DNA from: Arachnia propionica
GTDB lineage: Bacteria > Actinomycetota > Actinomycetes > Propionibacteriales > Propionibacteriaceae
Direction of reading: 5' to 3'
DNA: 64,000 bases
Assembly: GCF_037055325.1 (NCBI RefSeq)
Contig: NZ_CP146373.1
Location: forward strand, 1-64,000
Part shown: in pieces, positions 35,875 through 49,445 of the stretch
How positions within the stretch are numbered: the first letter of the stretch is position 1
Layout: every line of letters begins with the position of its first letter
The notes under the pieces: generated by a model
The model's input: only the letters and a program-made list of their open reading frames with translations
Databases searched by the model: none
Told to the model about the DNA's origin: nothing
Program-made: the position numbers and the translations under genes

Positions 35875-36651
35875 ATGGGATCTTCGACAGGTGGACGACG
35901 TGACGACATCGATCCAGAACATCTGACCGCGCTGCAGGAAGGACGTGCTTCGGCGGGCACCCTCGCTGAAGCACTCGCCATCGACCATGGCGTTCTGCTG
36001 GCCAATGTCCTGCCGGAGGCCGGAGAAAAACTTCGTTCAGCCGTCGCGGATGCGCAGTCGCTGGGAATCCTCAAGCGTATGCAACGGATCGGGGCGGCGA
36101 TTCGAGATTCTTACCCGGTCTTGGAACAGCTGGCTGACCTGGCCACACATCGATCGGACACTGTTCGTGGATGGGCCTGTTTCGCTGTGGCCAGTGATTC
36201 GGAGATCGGACCCGAGACACTACTGGAACGCATTCAACCCTTCGCTGACGATCCCCATTTCGCCGTCCGGGAATGGGCCTGGATGGCCGCTCGTCCCACG
36301 CTGGTAACTGATCTGAGCGCGAGCATCGCATTGCTCGTACCGTGGACCGCGTCAACGTCGGAACGGATCAGACGTTTCGCCAGCGAGGTTCTCCGTCCCC
36401 GCGGTGTGTGGGCCACACACATCAAAGAGCTGAAATCCGACCCAAAGCAGGGTTGTCCGATTCTGCATCCACTCCGGGCAGATCCGTCACGCTACGTCCA
36501 GGACTCGGTGGCCAATTGGATCAATGATGCTGCAAAAACCCGACCCGAATGGGCACGGGAACTCTGCTCATCCTGGTTGGCTGATGATCCGGCTCCCGAA
36601 ACAGAGCGAATCGTGAAACGAGCCCTGAGGTCACTCACCACAACCGGTTGA
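35875..36651 (+). CDS. HEAT-repeat protein, AlkD-like DNA alkylation repair family
   Basis: The 258-residue product starts at ATG 35875 (site AGAAAGGA). A run of alpha-helical HEAT-like repeats with WACFAVA, VREWAWMAARP and VQDSVANWINDAAK resembles AlkD-type DNA glycosylases. Those remove alkylated bases without flipping them. Family assignment is by pattern; catalytic residues were not verified. It stands alone, followed by a large hairpin. Confidence 0.75.
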   Translation: MGSSTGGRRDDIDPEHLTALQEGRASAGTLAEALAIDHGVLLANVLPEAGEKLRSAVADAQSLGILKRMQRIGAAIRDSYPVLEQLADLATHRSDTVRGWACFAVASDSEIGPETLLERIQPFADDPHFAVREWAWMAARPTLVTDLSASIALLVPWTASTSERIRRFASEVLRPRGVWATHIKELKSDPKQGCPILHPLRADPSRYVQDSVANWINDAAKTRPEWARELCSSWLADDPAPETERIVKRALRSLTTTG

Positions 36652-36689
36652 GCCGGGCAGCCCGCTGACGCTCGCAACCCGGCTCAACC
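36646..36689. terminator. Bidirectional terminator hairpin
   Basis: A perfect 12-bp inverted repeat GGTTGAGCCGGG / CCCGGCTCAACC (36646-36657 and 36678-36689), with a 20-nt loop, lies between convergent genes. The left arm overlaps the stop codon of the AlkD-like gene. Confidence 0.7.
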
Positions 36690-36719
36690 AGCTTCAAGGC
36701 ACGGCACTTACGCGCTGAT

Positions 36720-37583
36720 TCATCTGATGCGCTGAGTCCGGAATCTCCGCCTGTCCATCGTTACTGCGACCACCGCCAGGTAGATGATCCCGTAGAAGAA
36801 CGCTAGCCCAGATGAGGTGGAGACGTCGAGGACGTAGGCGGTCCAGAATCCCACCACCGAATAGATGACGGCGACGCCGATGGTGATGATGTACATGCTG
36901 TGGATGCTGTGGGACAGCAGCTGCGCAATGGCTGCAGGGACGATCATCAGCGCCATCACCAGCACCGCGCCCGCCGCGTTGAAGGCGGCGGTGATTGTCA
37001 CCGAGACCACCAGCATGGTCAGATGACCCAGACGCTTGACCGGGATGCCCATGGTCTGGGCCAGTTCCGGGTCGAAGGCGATCAGTTTGAGCCGGGTGTG
37101 CAGCACCGTCAGGTACGCGACGTTCAGGACCAGTACCCCCGCCATCACCCACAAGTACTGTGGGCCAAGCATGGTGCCGCCGATCTTCAACGGCAGGAAG
37201 GCGGCCAGGTTGAGGTCGCCGACAAGCACCGCCGATTCCGTGATCTGAACCCCGTTGAACCGGGTGCTGAGCAGCAGTACACCGATGCTGAACAGGGCCG
37301 GGAACACCAGTCCCTGGGGGCCATCTCCAGAGACCAGGCCCGTCGATTCGAGCAGTTCCGCCCCTAGCACCACGACGGTACCCATCACGGCTGCCCCGAC
37401 GATGGACCACGGCGACTGGATGGTTCCGGTGGCCACGGCTGCGATGACGATGCCCGGCAGCACGGCGTGGCTGATGGCATCGGTCAGCATCGACTGCTTC
37501 CGCAACACCAGCCAGATCCCGGGCAGGGCGCAGGTGACGGCGGTGACGATGGTGAGGATCATCACCCACAACGCGAAGGTCAT
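36720..37583 (-). CDS. Mn/Zn-type ABC permease 2
   Basis: The 287-residue protein of the ABC-3 family (ZnuB/MntB-like) has eight or so hydrophobic segments, with the cytoplasmic motif KLIAFDPELAQTMGIPV. It overlaps the preceding permease gene by four bases. With the partner it forms the channel of a divalent metal importer. Confidence 0.92.
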   Translation of the reverse strand: MTFALWVMILTIVTAVTCALPGIWLVLRKQSMLTDAISHAVLPGIVIAAVATGTIQSPWSIVGAAVMGTVVVLGAELLESTGLVSGDGPQGLVFPALFSIGVLLLSTRFNGVQITESAVLVGDLNLAAFLPLKIGGTMLGPQYLWVMAGVLVLNVAYLTVLHTRLKLIAFDPELAQTMGIPVKRLGHLTMLVVSVTITAAFNAAGAVLVMALMIVPAAIAQLLSHSIHSMYIITIGVAVIYSVVGFWTAYVLDVSTSSGLAFFYGIIYLAVVAVTMDRRRFRTQRIR

Positions 37584-38485
37584 GCCGCAACCTCCTTACT
37601 GTGGAGGCGCCTCGCCCGGATCGTGAGCAGGAGGCTGCGTTTGGGGGCGAACAGGATCGAGATGAGGGCGATGACCGTGACCACCAGCACAATCACGGGT
37701 CCAGTGGGCACGCGACCGATGGAAACCGCCAGCCACGATCCAACGAGGGCGCTGAAGGCTCCGATCAGCCCCGATAGCAGCAGCATGCTGCCGACGCGTG
37801 TGGTCCATTGCCTGGCCGCGATCGGCGGGGCAATGGCCAGCGCCACCATGAGCACCAGCCCGACGGCCTTGAGCCCGATCACAATCGACAGCACCACCAC
37901 CGCGTTCAACAGCAGCGACAGCAGCCGTGACGAGAATCCCAGTGTCGTCGCGTACTCCGGGTCGAAGCAGCTCAGCTTCAGCTCCTTGAACGCCAAGGCC
38001 GCCACCAGGAAGGTGGCGAGGGAAACGACGATGCTGGAGACGATGTCCTCGCTCGTCAGGTGGGAAGCGTTACCGAACAGGTACTCGGCTAGCCCGCCCT
38101 TGTTGGGGTAGGACCCGGCGAGGATGACCCGGTGCAGCACCATGCCTCCCCCGAAGAACAGCGCCAGCACGATCGCCATTGCCGCGTCCACCTTCGTCAC
38201 TGAAACCTTGGGCAGCCAGTCGACCAGCTGCACCGCGACTAGGGAAACCACCGCGGAGCCGAGGATCAGCACCCAGTTGCTGCGACCGTCGATCCCAAAG
38301 GAGGCGGCGATGATGAAGGCCAGCATCACTCCCCCGATGGAGGAATGGGAGACGACATCCGCCAGAAGGGTGCGTTTCCGCAGGTATGCGAAGGTGCCGA
38401 TGGCCCCGGTGGTGAACCCGATGATGACGGTGCCGAGCAGCATCATCCGGTAGGTGTGGTTCGTCAGCAGCTCGGCGGGGTTCAT
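37580..38485 (-). CDS. Mn/Zn-type ABC permease 1
   Basis: The 301-residue ABC-3 permease starts at ATG 38485, overlapping the ATPase stop (ATGA). It shows ADVVSHSSIGGVMLAF and the family motif KLSCFDPEYATTLGFS. Two non-identical permeases in tandem are typical of manganese- or zinc-type systems of propionibacteria and related bacteria. Confidence 0.92.
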   Translation of the reverse strand: MNPAELLTNHTYRMMLLGTVIIGFTTGAIGTFAYLRKRTLLADVVSHSSIGGVMLAFIIAASFGIDGRSNWVLILGSAVVSLVAVQLVDWLPKVSVTKVDAAMAIVLALFFGGGMVLHRVILAGSYPNKGGLAEYLFGNASHLTSEDIVSSIVVSLATFLVAALAFKELKLSCFDPEYATTLGFSSRLLSLLLNAVVVLSIVIGLKAVGLVLMVALAIAPPIAARQWTTRVGSMLLLSGLIGAFSALVGSWLAVSIGRVPTGPVIVLVVTVIALISILFAPKRSLLLTIRARRLHSKEVAA

Positions 38486-39198
38486 GTCGTCGCCAACCCG
38501 TAGGCCTGTTTCACCATCTCGTCGGTGAATACATCCTTCGTGGGGCCGAAACCCATCACGGTCCGGTTCAGCAGGCAGGTCCAGTCGCACAGCGTCGGAA
38601 CGGTGGCCAGGTCGTGGTGGACGATGACGACGGTACGTCCCTCGTCGCGCAGCCCGTGCAGCACACGCGTGATGGTTTCCTGGCTGGCGGCGTCCACCCC
38701 GGCGAAGGGCTCATCGAGGAGCAGCAGGTCGGATTGCTGGGCCAGCAGCCGCGCCAGGAAGGTGCGTTGGCGCTCACCTCCGGAGAGCTGACTGATGGGC
38801 CGATGCGCCAGGTGAGGGATACCGACCCGCTTCAGTGCGGCGGTCGCCACGTCGCGCTCTTTCGTCCCGGGCCGACGGAACCATCCCAGGCCACCGTAGG
38901 TGCCCATGAGGACGACGTCGCTAACCGTGGTCGGGAAGTCCCAGTCGACGCTGCTGGCCTGCCGCATGTAGCCGACGCGGCGGCGCACCTTCTGCAACGG
39001 CTGTCCGAAGCAGGCGACGGTTCCCTTCGCGGGTTTCAGCAGCCCGACCACGGCCTTCAGCAGCGTCGACTTCCCTGCCCCGTTGGGCCCGATGACGCCC
39101 AGTACCACTCCCTGCGGGAGGTCGAGGGTGACCTCCCGCAGAACCAGCGAGTCGCGGTAGGCGAAACTCAGCCCGGATACGTTCAGGGCAGCGGTCAT
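38482..39198 (-). CDS. Metal ABC transporter ATPase
   Basis: The 238-residue ATPase has Walker A GPNGAGKST, signature LSGGERQRTFLAR and Walker B LLLLDEPFAGVD. It is coupled to the binding-protein gene upstream (four-base overlap) and to the permease downstream. It energises metal uptake. Confidence 0.94.
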   Translation of the reverse strand: MTAALNVSGLSFAYRDSLVLREVTLDLPQGVVLGVIGPNGAGKSTLLKAVVGLLKPAKGTVACFGQPLQKVRRRVGYMRQASSVDWDFPTTVSDVVLMGTYGGLGWFRRPGTKERDVATAALKRVGIPHLAHRPISQLSGGERQRTFLARLLAQQSDLLLLDEPFAGVDAASQETITRVLHGLRDEGRTVVIVHHDLATVPTLCDWTCLLNRTVMGFGPTKDVFTDEMVKQAYGLATT

Positions 39199-40178
39199 CG
39201 GCTCAATGCCTCGACGATGGTGGTGACGTTGTGCTTCAACACCCCGAGGTAGGAGTCGACGCCGGCCTCGCTGCCGAGGGAGTCGGCGTAGAGCTCCTGA
39301 TCGGAAACCTCAACCTGCCAGCCCTTGGCGGCGACGGCCTCCTTGACGGACTGGATCGCCTGGGGGTTCTTGAGGTTGTCCTGGAAGATCACGGGCAGCT
39401 TGTGTGTCGCGATCAGATCGGCCAGCTCGGCGATGTCATCGGCGGACATGTCGGCCTCCGAGGTGACGAAGTCGGTGGCGTGGATTTCGATGCCGTAGGC
39501 ACGCCCGAAGTAGTTGAAGGCGTCATGGCCCGTCACCAGCACCCGGCGCTCCTCGGGGATCTTCGCGGTCTCCTGCTTGGCCCAGGTGTCGGTTTCCTCA
39601 ATCTGTTTCTTGTAGGCCTCTGCGTTCTTGTCGTAGTCGGCAGACTTGTCCGGGTTGATGCTCTTGAGGTGGTCGGCCATCAGGGTCACGACCTGCTGCC
39701 AGATCGTGGTGCTGTTCCAGATGTGCGGGTCGTGGAGGTCGTTGCCCTGCTCGTCCTTCTCCGGCCAGGGCAGCAGCTCGTTCTGGTCGATCTTGTCGCC
39801 GACGGCGATGTGTTTGGTACCCAGGGATTCGAGCTGGGTCAGCATCTTGGCTTCCAAGTGCACGCCGGAAGAGAAAACTGCGTCGGCGGACTGCATCTTC
39901 TCGATGTCCTGGGTGGTGGGTTCGTAGGTGTGGGGGTCGCCACCGGGCATGACCATCGTCGTGATCTCGGCGTCGGGATCGAGCACCTTGGCCGCGTCGG
40001 CCAGGTAACCGGTGGTTGCGAAGATCGTGAGCTTCTTCCCGCTGCCTGTGTTTCCGCCACCTGCGCTCTCTGACGCGGAGCTCTTGGAATTGTTGGAGCA
40101 TCCTGCGACGAGGGCGACGGCGGGGACCGCAGAGAGCGCAGCGATGAGGGAGCGGCGGGTGAACGTGGTGGGTCGCAT
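39195..40178 (-). CDS. ZnuA/TroA-family metal-binding lipoprotein
   Basis: The 327-residue protein starts at ATG 40178 (site AGAAGGAAA). The lipobox ALVAGC anchors it in the membrane. The family's metal ligands are plausible in GDPHTYEPT (His), HDPHIWN (His), and a C-terminal Glu/Asp near FVTSEADM. A 20-residue Ser/Gly-rich linker follows the lipobox. Ligand pattern is compatible with Mn(II) or Zn(II); which one is not decided. It is the first gene of the operon. Confidence 0.92.
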   Translation of the reverse strand: MRPTTFTRRSLIAALSAVPAVALVAGCSNNSKSSASESAGGGNTGSGKKLTIFATTGYLADAAKVLDPDAEITTMVMPGGDPHTYEPTTQDIEKMQSADAVFSSGVHLEAKMLTQLESLGTKHIAVGDKIDQNELLPWPEKDEQGNDLHDPHIWNSTTIWQQVVTLMADHLKSINPDKSADYDKNAEAYKKQIEETDTWAKQETAKIPEERRVLVTGHDAFNYFGRAYGIEIHATDFVTSEADMSADDIAELADLIATHKLPVIFQDNLKNPQAIQSVKEAVAAKGWQVEVSDQELYADSLGSEAGVDSYLGVLKHNVTTIVEALSR

Positions 40179-40318
40179 GGGTTTCCTTCTATACAGCAGT
40201 AAATCAGTTTGATTCAATATAGAACTTTGAGAAACCTAACATGGGACGGATTTTCAGTACTACTTGGGGGTACCTTCGTTCCCAGGTCCATGCCGCCGGC
40301 TTTCACGAACGAATCGAT

Positions 40319-40936
40319 CTACCCCTCCTCCCCGGCGAGAATCAGATAGATGCGGCGGCGCACATCAGTGAGTTCCTTGGCCGCCTGCTGGCGTTGGGCT
40401 TCGGTTCCGGTGCGACCGACCTGACGCACAGCCTCGCCGAGCGAGTGCATGAGTTCTCGCAGTCGGGGGCCGTCCTCGGTCGCCAAGGGGTTGGGCCACT
40501 CGGCCTGGTGCTCCTGGACATGGAGCCGGCCTGCTTCCGTCAGGGAGACCTCTTTGCGGCCACCGCTGGTGTCGATGTGGACGAGGCCCTCGTCCTCGAG
40601 CTGGCTGAGCGTTGGGTAGATGGCGCCCGGGCTGGGTGACCACGCACCGTCGGTGCGCTCGGCGATGGTCTGCATCAGCTGATAGCCGTGCATCGATTCC
40701 TCGGCGAGCAGCAGGAGGACAGCGATTCGGACGGCGCCGCGGCGACGTGACTGGCGGTCGTGGCGGTGTCCACGATCATGCCCCTCGGGGCCTCCACGGG
40801 GGTGCCCACCGAACGGGCCGCGACGCCTGCCTCGTGGGCCATCCGTCGGGCCGGGCCCTTCCCGGAAGTCGTCGTGGTGGTGCTCGCGGTCTGGGTGATG
40901 CGGGAGACCGTGCGGGGTGTGATTGTGCTTGTTCAT
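40319..40936 (-). CDS. PadR-family transcriptional regulator with His-rich N-terminus
   Basis: The 205-residue protein has a low-complexity N-terminus (residues 1-65) with about a dozen His, many Gly and Arg, then a winged-helix PadR domain. That domain has AVRIAVLLLLAEESMHGYQL and GAIYPTLSQLEDEGL. A C-terminal helical region follows. It lies 140 bp upstream of the metal-uptake operon on the same strand. A metal-binding role for the His tail is attractive but inferred. The promoter holds a palindrome suited to autorepression. Confidence 0.9.
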   Translation of the reverse strand: MNKHNHTPHGLPHHPDREHHHDDFREGPGPTDGPRGRRRGPFGGHPRGGPEGHDRGHRHDRQSRRRGAVRIAVLLLLAEESMHGYQLMQTIAERTDGAWSPSPGAIYPTLSQLEDEGLVHIDTSGGRKEVSLTEAGRLHVQEHQAEWPNPLATEDGPRLRELMHSLGEAVRQVGRTGTEAQRQQAAKELTDVRRRIYLILAGEEG

Positions 40937-40965
40937 GACAGCATCCTTTCGTAGTAGATAACTCT

Positions 40966-40977
40966 ACGATATATCGT
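40966..40977. promoter_or_regulatory. Palindromic candidate PadR operator
   Basis: The perfect 12-bp dyad ACGATATATCGT lies 30 bp upstream of the PadR start codon. PadR-family operators are A+T-rich palindromes of this kind, and autoregulation is common. A second partial dyad GTAGATAACTCTAC overlaps on one side. Confidence 0.6.
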
Positions 40978-40997
40978 GATCTTTCGAAACTCAAATC

Positions 40998-41375
40998 GTG
41001 AACGCCTTACCGCCCGCCACGCGCGGTAGCGGGGCACAAGCCGTGTGGCGCGGCTGTTCTGGTAGTTCTAGAGCTCCGTCGGGTGGTCATCGAGACCCTC
41101 GGTTGGGTCGCGAGTGCTCCCGCCAACACGACCAGCCCAGGGGTCGGAACCGGGGATTATTCACCCGGAATGGACCCCGGGTGGTTCGCCTCGATGATGG
41201 TTGCCATCGTTCAAGTGACTATGTACTCGCTCATGCTCAACAGGATCCTGTTGCCTTTGGTGCCATGGTTGTGGGAGGTAGTATCTCTGCGGCACCAGGT
41301 GGACTGAGGCGAGTTCATGGACATGATCCGGTCTCGGAATCGGCTTGGTGAACCTTCGATGGAGGAATGGCGCTG
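40998..41375. other. Region without a supported gene
   Basis: Only a 74-codon plus frame (41083-41307) with one hydrophobic helix is seen. It has no good ribosome site and no recognised family. It could be a decayed gene or the 5' region of the DUF4865 gene. Confidence 0.4.
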
Positions 41376-41930
41376 ATGTACGCGATGCAGTATCGAATCA
41401 CCTTGCCTGCCGACTACGACATGAGAATCATCCGTGAGAGGGTTCGCGTGAACGGTCATCTCATGGACGGATTCGTTGGACTCGAGTTCAAGGCCTACCT
41501 CATCCTTGATAGGACGAAGGGGGCGTTTCGAAACGCCTATGCTCCCTTTTATGTGTGGCGGGACACAAATGGCATGCGCAGTTTCTGCTGGGGTGAACCC
41601 GGCTACTCATCCATCGTGCGTGACTTTGGGCGTCACCCCATTCAGGACTGGACCGTGCATGGGCTTGTCCATGGGCCGGCCACCCATGCGAGTGCACGCA
41701 GCTTGTCCATCGAAACTGTCTCGCTACCGGTCGAGGTCGCTCCCTCCGAGTGCGTCGAGGAGTTCGCGGTCGGTTTCCTCCGGAGCTCAGATGATGACAC
41801 CGTTGCACGAGTCGTCGCCGTCGATGTGACCTCGTGGAACCTTATTCGAGTCGAGCTGAGCGTCAAGGAGGCAGATCAGGTGTCCATGAACCGGACAACC
41901 TACGAGGTTCTTCATGTCTCTACGGGCTGA
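41376..41930 (+). CDS. DUF4865 family protein
   Basis: The 184-residue product begins MYAMQYRITLPADYDMRIIRERV, the characteristic DUF4865 opening. A GGAGG sequence lies about 11 bases before ATG 41376; ATG 41367 is too close to it. The family is soluble and of unknown function, sometimes described as monooxygenase-like. It stands alone here. Later segments (YAPFYVWRD, VRDFGRHPIQDW) support the family assignment. Confidence 0.8.
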   Translation: MYAMQYRITLPADYDMRIIRERVRVNGHLMDGFVGLEFKAYLILDRTKGAFRNAYAPFYVWRDTNGMRSFCWGEPGYSSIVRDFGRHPIQDWTVHGLVHGPATHASARSLSIETVSLPVEVAPSECVEEFAVGFLRSSDDDTVARVVAVDVTSWNLIRVELSVKEADQVSMNRTTYEVLHVSTG

Positions 41931-42000
41931 CCGAGTCAACGTCTGCCGAGCGGAACAAACAGAACATTCCCTCATGTCTTCGTCGACGTTCGGGCATGGC

Positions 42001-42323
42001 CTATGCGGTTTGCTCCTGGTCCTGCCAGGATAGGGCTAGTTGCCTCATGTGTTTTCTTCGGTTCAGCCGGTGTTGGGTTGGGGCGTGTGGCGGGCTCGGC
42101 TTCTGGCTTGGGCGAGAGCTTCCTGCTAGCATCCGGTCGATCGTGGCCGCTGAGATCTGGACGAGCAGCTCGGTCTGGGTAGCGGTCACGGTGATCTCAC
42201 TCTCAGTTCGCAGCAACGGCACCAACACGGGCATGAAGAGGGGCCAGGGTCTTGGCAGCCCGATCAGCACTGCGATACGCCAATGCCTTCTTTTTCTTTG
42301 TCTACAGCCCGCCGCTGGCTCAT
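42001..42323 (-). pseudogene. Integrase-type transposase remnant
   Basis: From ATG 42323 the minus strand reads MSQRRAVDK, then in a shifted frame AYRSADRAAKTLA, and then in the frame ending at 42001 LLRTESEITVTATQTELLVQISAATIDRML. These match the N-terminal parts of a transposase with an rve integrase core, with internal deletions and shifts. The catalytic core is missing. It is a dead fragment about 650 bp upstream of the rRNA operon. Confidence 0.6.
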
Positions 42324-42370
42324 CGTCAGCTCATGCCCGATCATGCCTAGCCGGGGACTCCCACATGAGG

Positions 42371-42969
42371 CAGTGAACCCGTCCAGGCGAAGGTTTTAGA
42401 TGAGTCAACTCGTAGGGTTGCGCATGCCTTAGGGAGTGTGTAGTGTTGTCTCTCGCCCCGAAAGCGCTGGGAAGCGACAGGCTGGGGCACTCCCCCGTCG
42501 ACGAGCCCCGTGGCGAGTGTGTGGTCGCATGGATCCCACTCAAGGCCGCAGGGTTGGACGATGCGCCGAAAGACCAGGTCGGGACATCCGATTTGCAAAA
42601 CCGGACGCGAGGGAGTAGCTTGGAGAAGCTGCCCTTCGGGGCAGTGACACCAGAAACGGTATAACTGAATGCAGGAACACGGAGTTTGACATTCGGTGGA
42701 AATGCAGTAAAGTTATCCGGGTTGCCAAACTTAATGGCTTCCGAAGTTTGAGAACTCAACAGCGTGCTTTAAGTCAATGCCATTTTTTGGGGATGGATCA
42801 GGGATTTTTTGTTCTTGGTTTGTTTCTTGTTTTTTCCTTTGATTGATGGCTCCTGTGGCATGCATGTTTGTGTGTGTTGTGGGGGTTTGTCGGTGATTGG
42901 GTTCTGTGTTGAATTTTTGGATGTGCCTGTGTCTGCATTGTTGTGTGGGTGTGGGTGTGTTTGATTTTT
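42371..42969 (+). promoter_or_regulatory. rRNA operon leader and promoter region
   Basis: A candidate promoter TTGACA (42686-42691) with a 16-bp spacer to TAAAGT (42708-42713) lies 260 bp before the 16S gene. Downstream, TTGAGAACTCAACAGCGTGC (42748-42767) matches a conserved actinobacterial rRNA-leader element. The 3' 200 bp is T/G-rich. No gene is supported. Confidence 0.6.
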
Positions 42970-47876
<4,907 letters not shown>

Positions 47877-47968
47877 AACAACAACACCTACTCGCGTCCA
47901 CTATGAGGTATCCCAAAACACACACAACACCACAACAAACAAAAACATATTCTTTTGTGTCACGGACT

Positions 47969-48088
47969 TGTTCCGGTGGCCATAGCGAGAGGGAAACACC
48001 CGGTCCCATCCCGAACCCGGAAGTTAAGCCTCCCAGCGCTGATGGTACTGCACACGCGAGTGTGTGGGAGAGTAAGACGCCGCCGGAC
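47969..48088 (+). rRNA. rrf: 5S ribosomal RNA
   Basis: The 118-120-nt gene shows the helix I arms TTCCGGTGG/CCGCCGGA and the conserved core GGTCCCATCCCGAACCCGGA. It follows the 23S gene by 92 bp. Ends are approximate. Confidence 0.95.
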
Positions 48089-48120
48089 ACACAAACCCAC
48101 AACTGCCCCCACACCCCAAA

Positions 48121-48154
48121 CACGTGTGGGAGCACAACCACACCCCCACACGTG
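48121..48154 (+). terminator. rRNA operon terminator hairpin
   Basis: CACGTGTGGG (48121-48130) pairs with CCCACACGTG (48145-48154) around a 14-nt loop, just after the 5S gene. The following T run is short. Confidence 0.65.
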
Positions 48155-48197
48155 GTGAAAGTTGGGTTCCCCGGGGCCGCTTTGGGAGAATCGGACC

Positions 48198-49445
48198 ATG
48201 GGTTTTGAAGGAAAATCCCCAAAGGATGGTGCCAGGGGAGAGAAGCGTGGTGAACGTCGCAGTTCTCGTGACCAGCAAGGCACAGCCAAATTCGGGAGCC
48301 GCGCTGGGGAGACCCGGCGAGGCGGAGGGGGGAACAAGAACAAACGACAGGGAAGCCGGGAACAAGCACCGTGGCACCAGGACGGTCATAGTGGCGACCG
48401 TGCTTTTCGTCGTGAGGAGCGGCAGGGAGAGAGCGACTCTCGAGGCACTCGAAAACGTGGGCGCTTCGAGCAAGGCGGAGAGCGCAAAACGCGAGTTTTC
48501 CATGACGCCCGAAATGGGCAGCCGAATCGCCGCGAACCGCGAAGCAGAGGCGCTCGTGAAGATGAGGAGCGCCGCGTACCAAAACCGGGGACGGCTCCAG
48601 CGCAGAACGAGCCACCCACACCCGAGAACTTTGACGAGTCCCTGTTGCCTGCCAGCGTGCGTGCTGAGCTGAAAGGTCTGCCGAAGGACCTGGCGCAGAC
48701 GGTGGGGGCTCACATCCTTGCAGCTGGCGAGTTGCTGGACGTCGATCCTGAACTGGCCCATCGGCATGCAGAAGCTGCGAGGAGGCGGGCGGGAAGACTG
48801 TCGGTGGTCCGGGAAGCAGCAGCTGAGACGGCTTACATGGCCGGGCACTACGACATCGCGCTGAGAGAGTTCAGAGCCATCAGGCGGATGAATGGGGGAG
48901 ATGAACTCCTGCCGGTTCTCGCGGACTGCGAGCGTGCCCTGGGAAGGCATCGTGACGCACTCGATCTGCTCGCCACCTTGGACCAGGGAACGAAGAAACT
49001 GGGGCTTCGTATCGAGTGCATTCTCGTAGAAGCAGGAATTCGTAACGACCTCGGACAGCATGGAGAGGCGCTGAGAGTTCTGAAAGCAGCGATATCCCGC
49101 CAAGTCGGCCCGAAATTCGGACAGGCTCGTCTGCGATATGCCTACGCTGACCTGCTGGAGCGCGCAGGACGGGGCGATGCTGCACGGGAATGGTTCGAGT
49201 CGGCAGCTCGACTTGATCCTGAGGGACGGCTCGACGTCGCAGAGCGAATTGCGACTCTCGACGGCGTCACCCTGCCCGAGGACTTCGAACTGGTTTCTGC
49301 AACGGGGGAAGACCTCGAGACAGGCGACGAGAAGACCGAGGTGGTTGACATGGAAGATGCAATCGAAACCCAGGTGATCGACCTGCTCTCCCCTGAGGAA
49401 GAAATTGCGGAGATTCTCGAGGAGATCGACGGGAGCCGGGAGTGA
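48198..49445 (+). CDS. TPR-repeat protein, function unknown
   Basis: The 415-residue product starts at ATG 48198 (site GGGAGAA). Residues 1-140 are disordered and rich in Arg, Gly and Lys. Residues 150-370 form helical TPR-like repeats (AYMAGHYDIALREFRAIRRM, ADCERALGRHRDALDLLATL, RYAYADLLERAGRGDAAREWF). The tail is acidic. It overlaps the HAD gene by four bases. A scaffold function is probable; similar genes precede tlyA in other actinobacteria. Confidence 0.88.
   Translation: MGFEGKSPKDGARGEKRGERRSSRDQQGTAKFGSRAGETRRGGGGNKNKRQGSREQAPWHQDGHSGDRAFRREERQGESDSRGTRKRGRFEQGGERKTRVFHDARNGQPNRREPRSRGAREDEERRVPKPGTAPAQNEPPTPENFDESLLPASVRAELKGLPKDLAQTVGAHILAAGELLDVDPELAHRHAEAARRRAGRLSVVREAAAETAYMAGHYDIALREFRAIRRMNGGDELLPVLADCERALGRHRDALDLLATLDQGTKKLGLRIECILVEAGIRNDLGQHGEALRVLKAAISRQVGPKFGQARLRYAYADLLERAGRGDAAREWFESAARLDPEGRLDVAERIATLDGVTLPEDFELVSATGEDLETGDEKTEVVDMEDAIETQVIDLLSPEEEIAEILEEIDGSRE

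Noticed and set aside
40190-40240. DtxR/MntR-like operator before the metal operon
   Set aside because: TTAGGTTTCTCAAAG resembles half a site only; the second half is not convincing.
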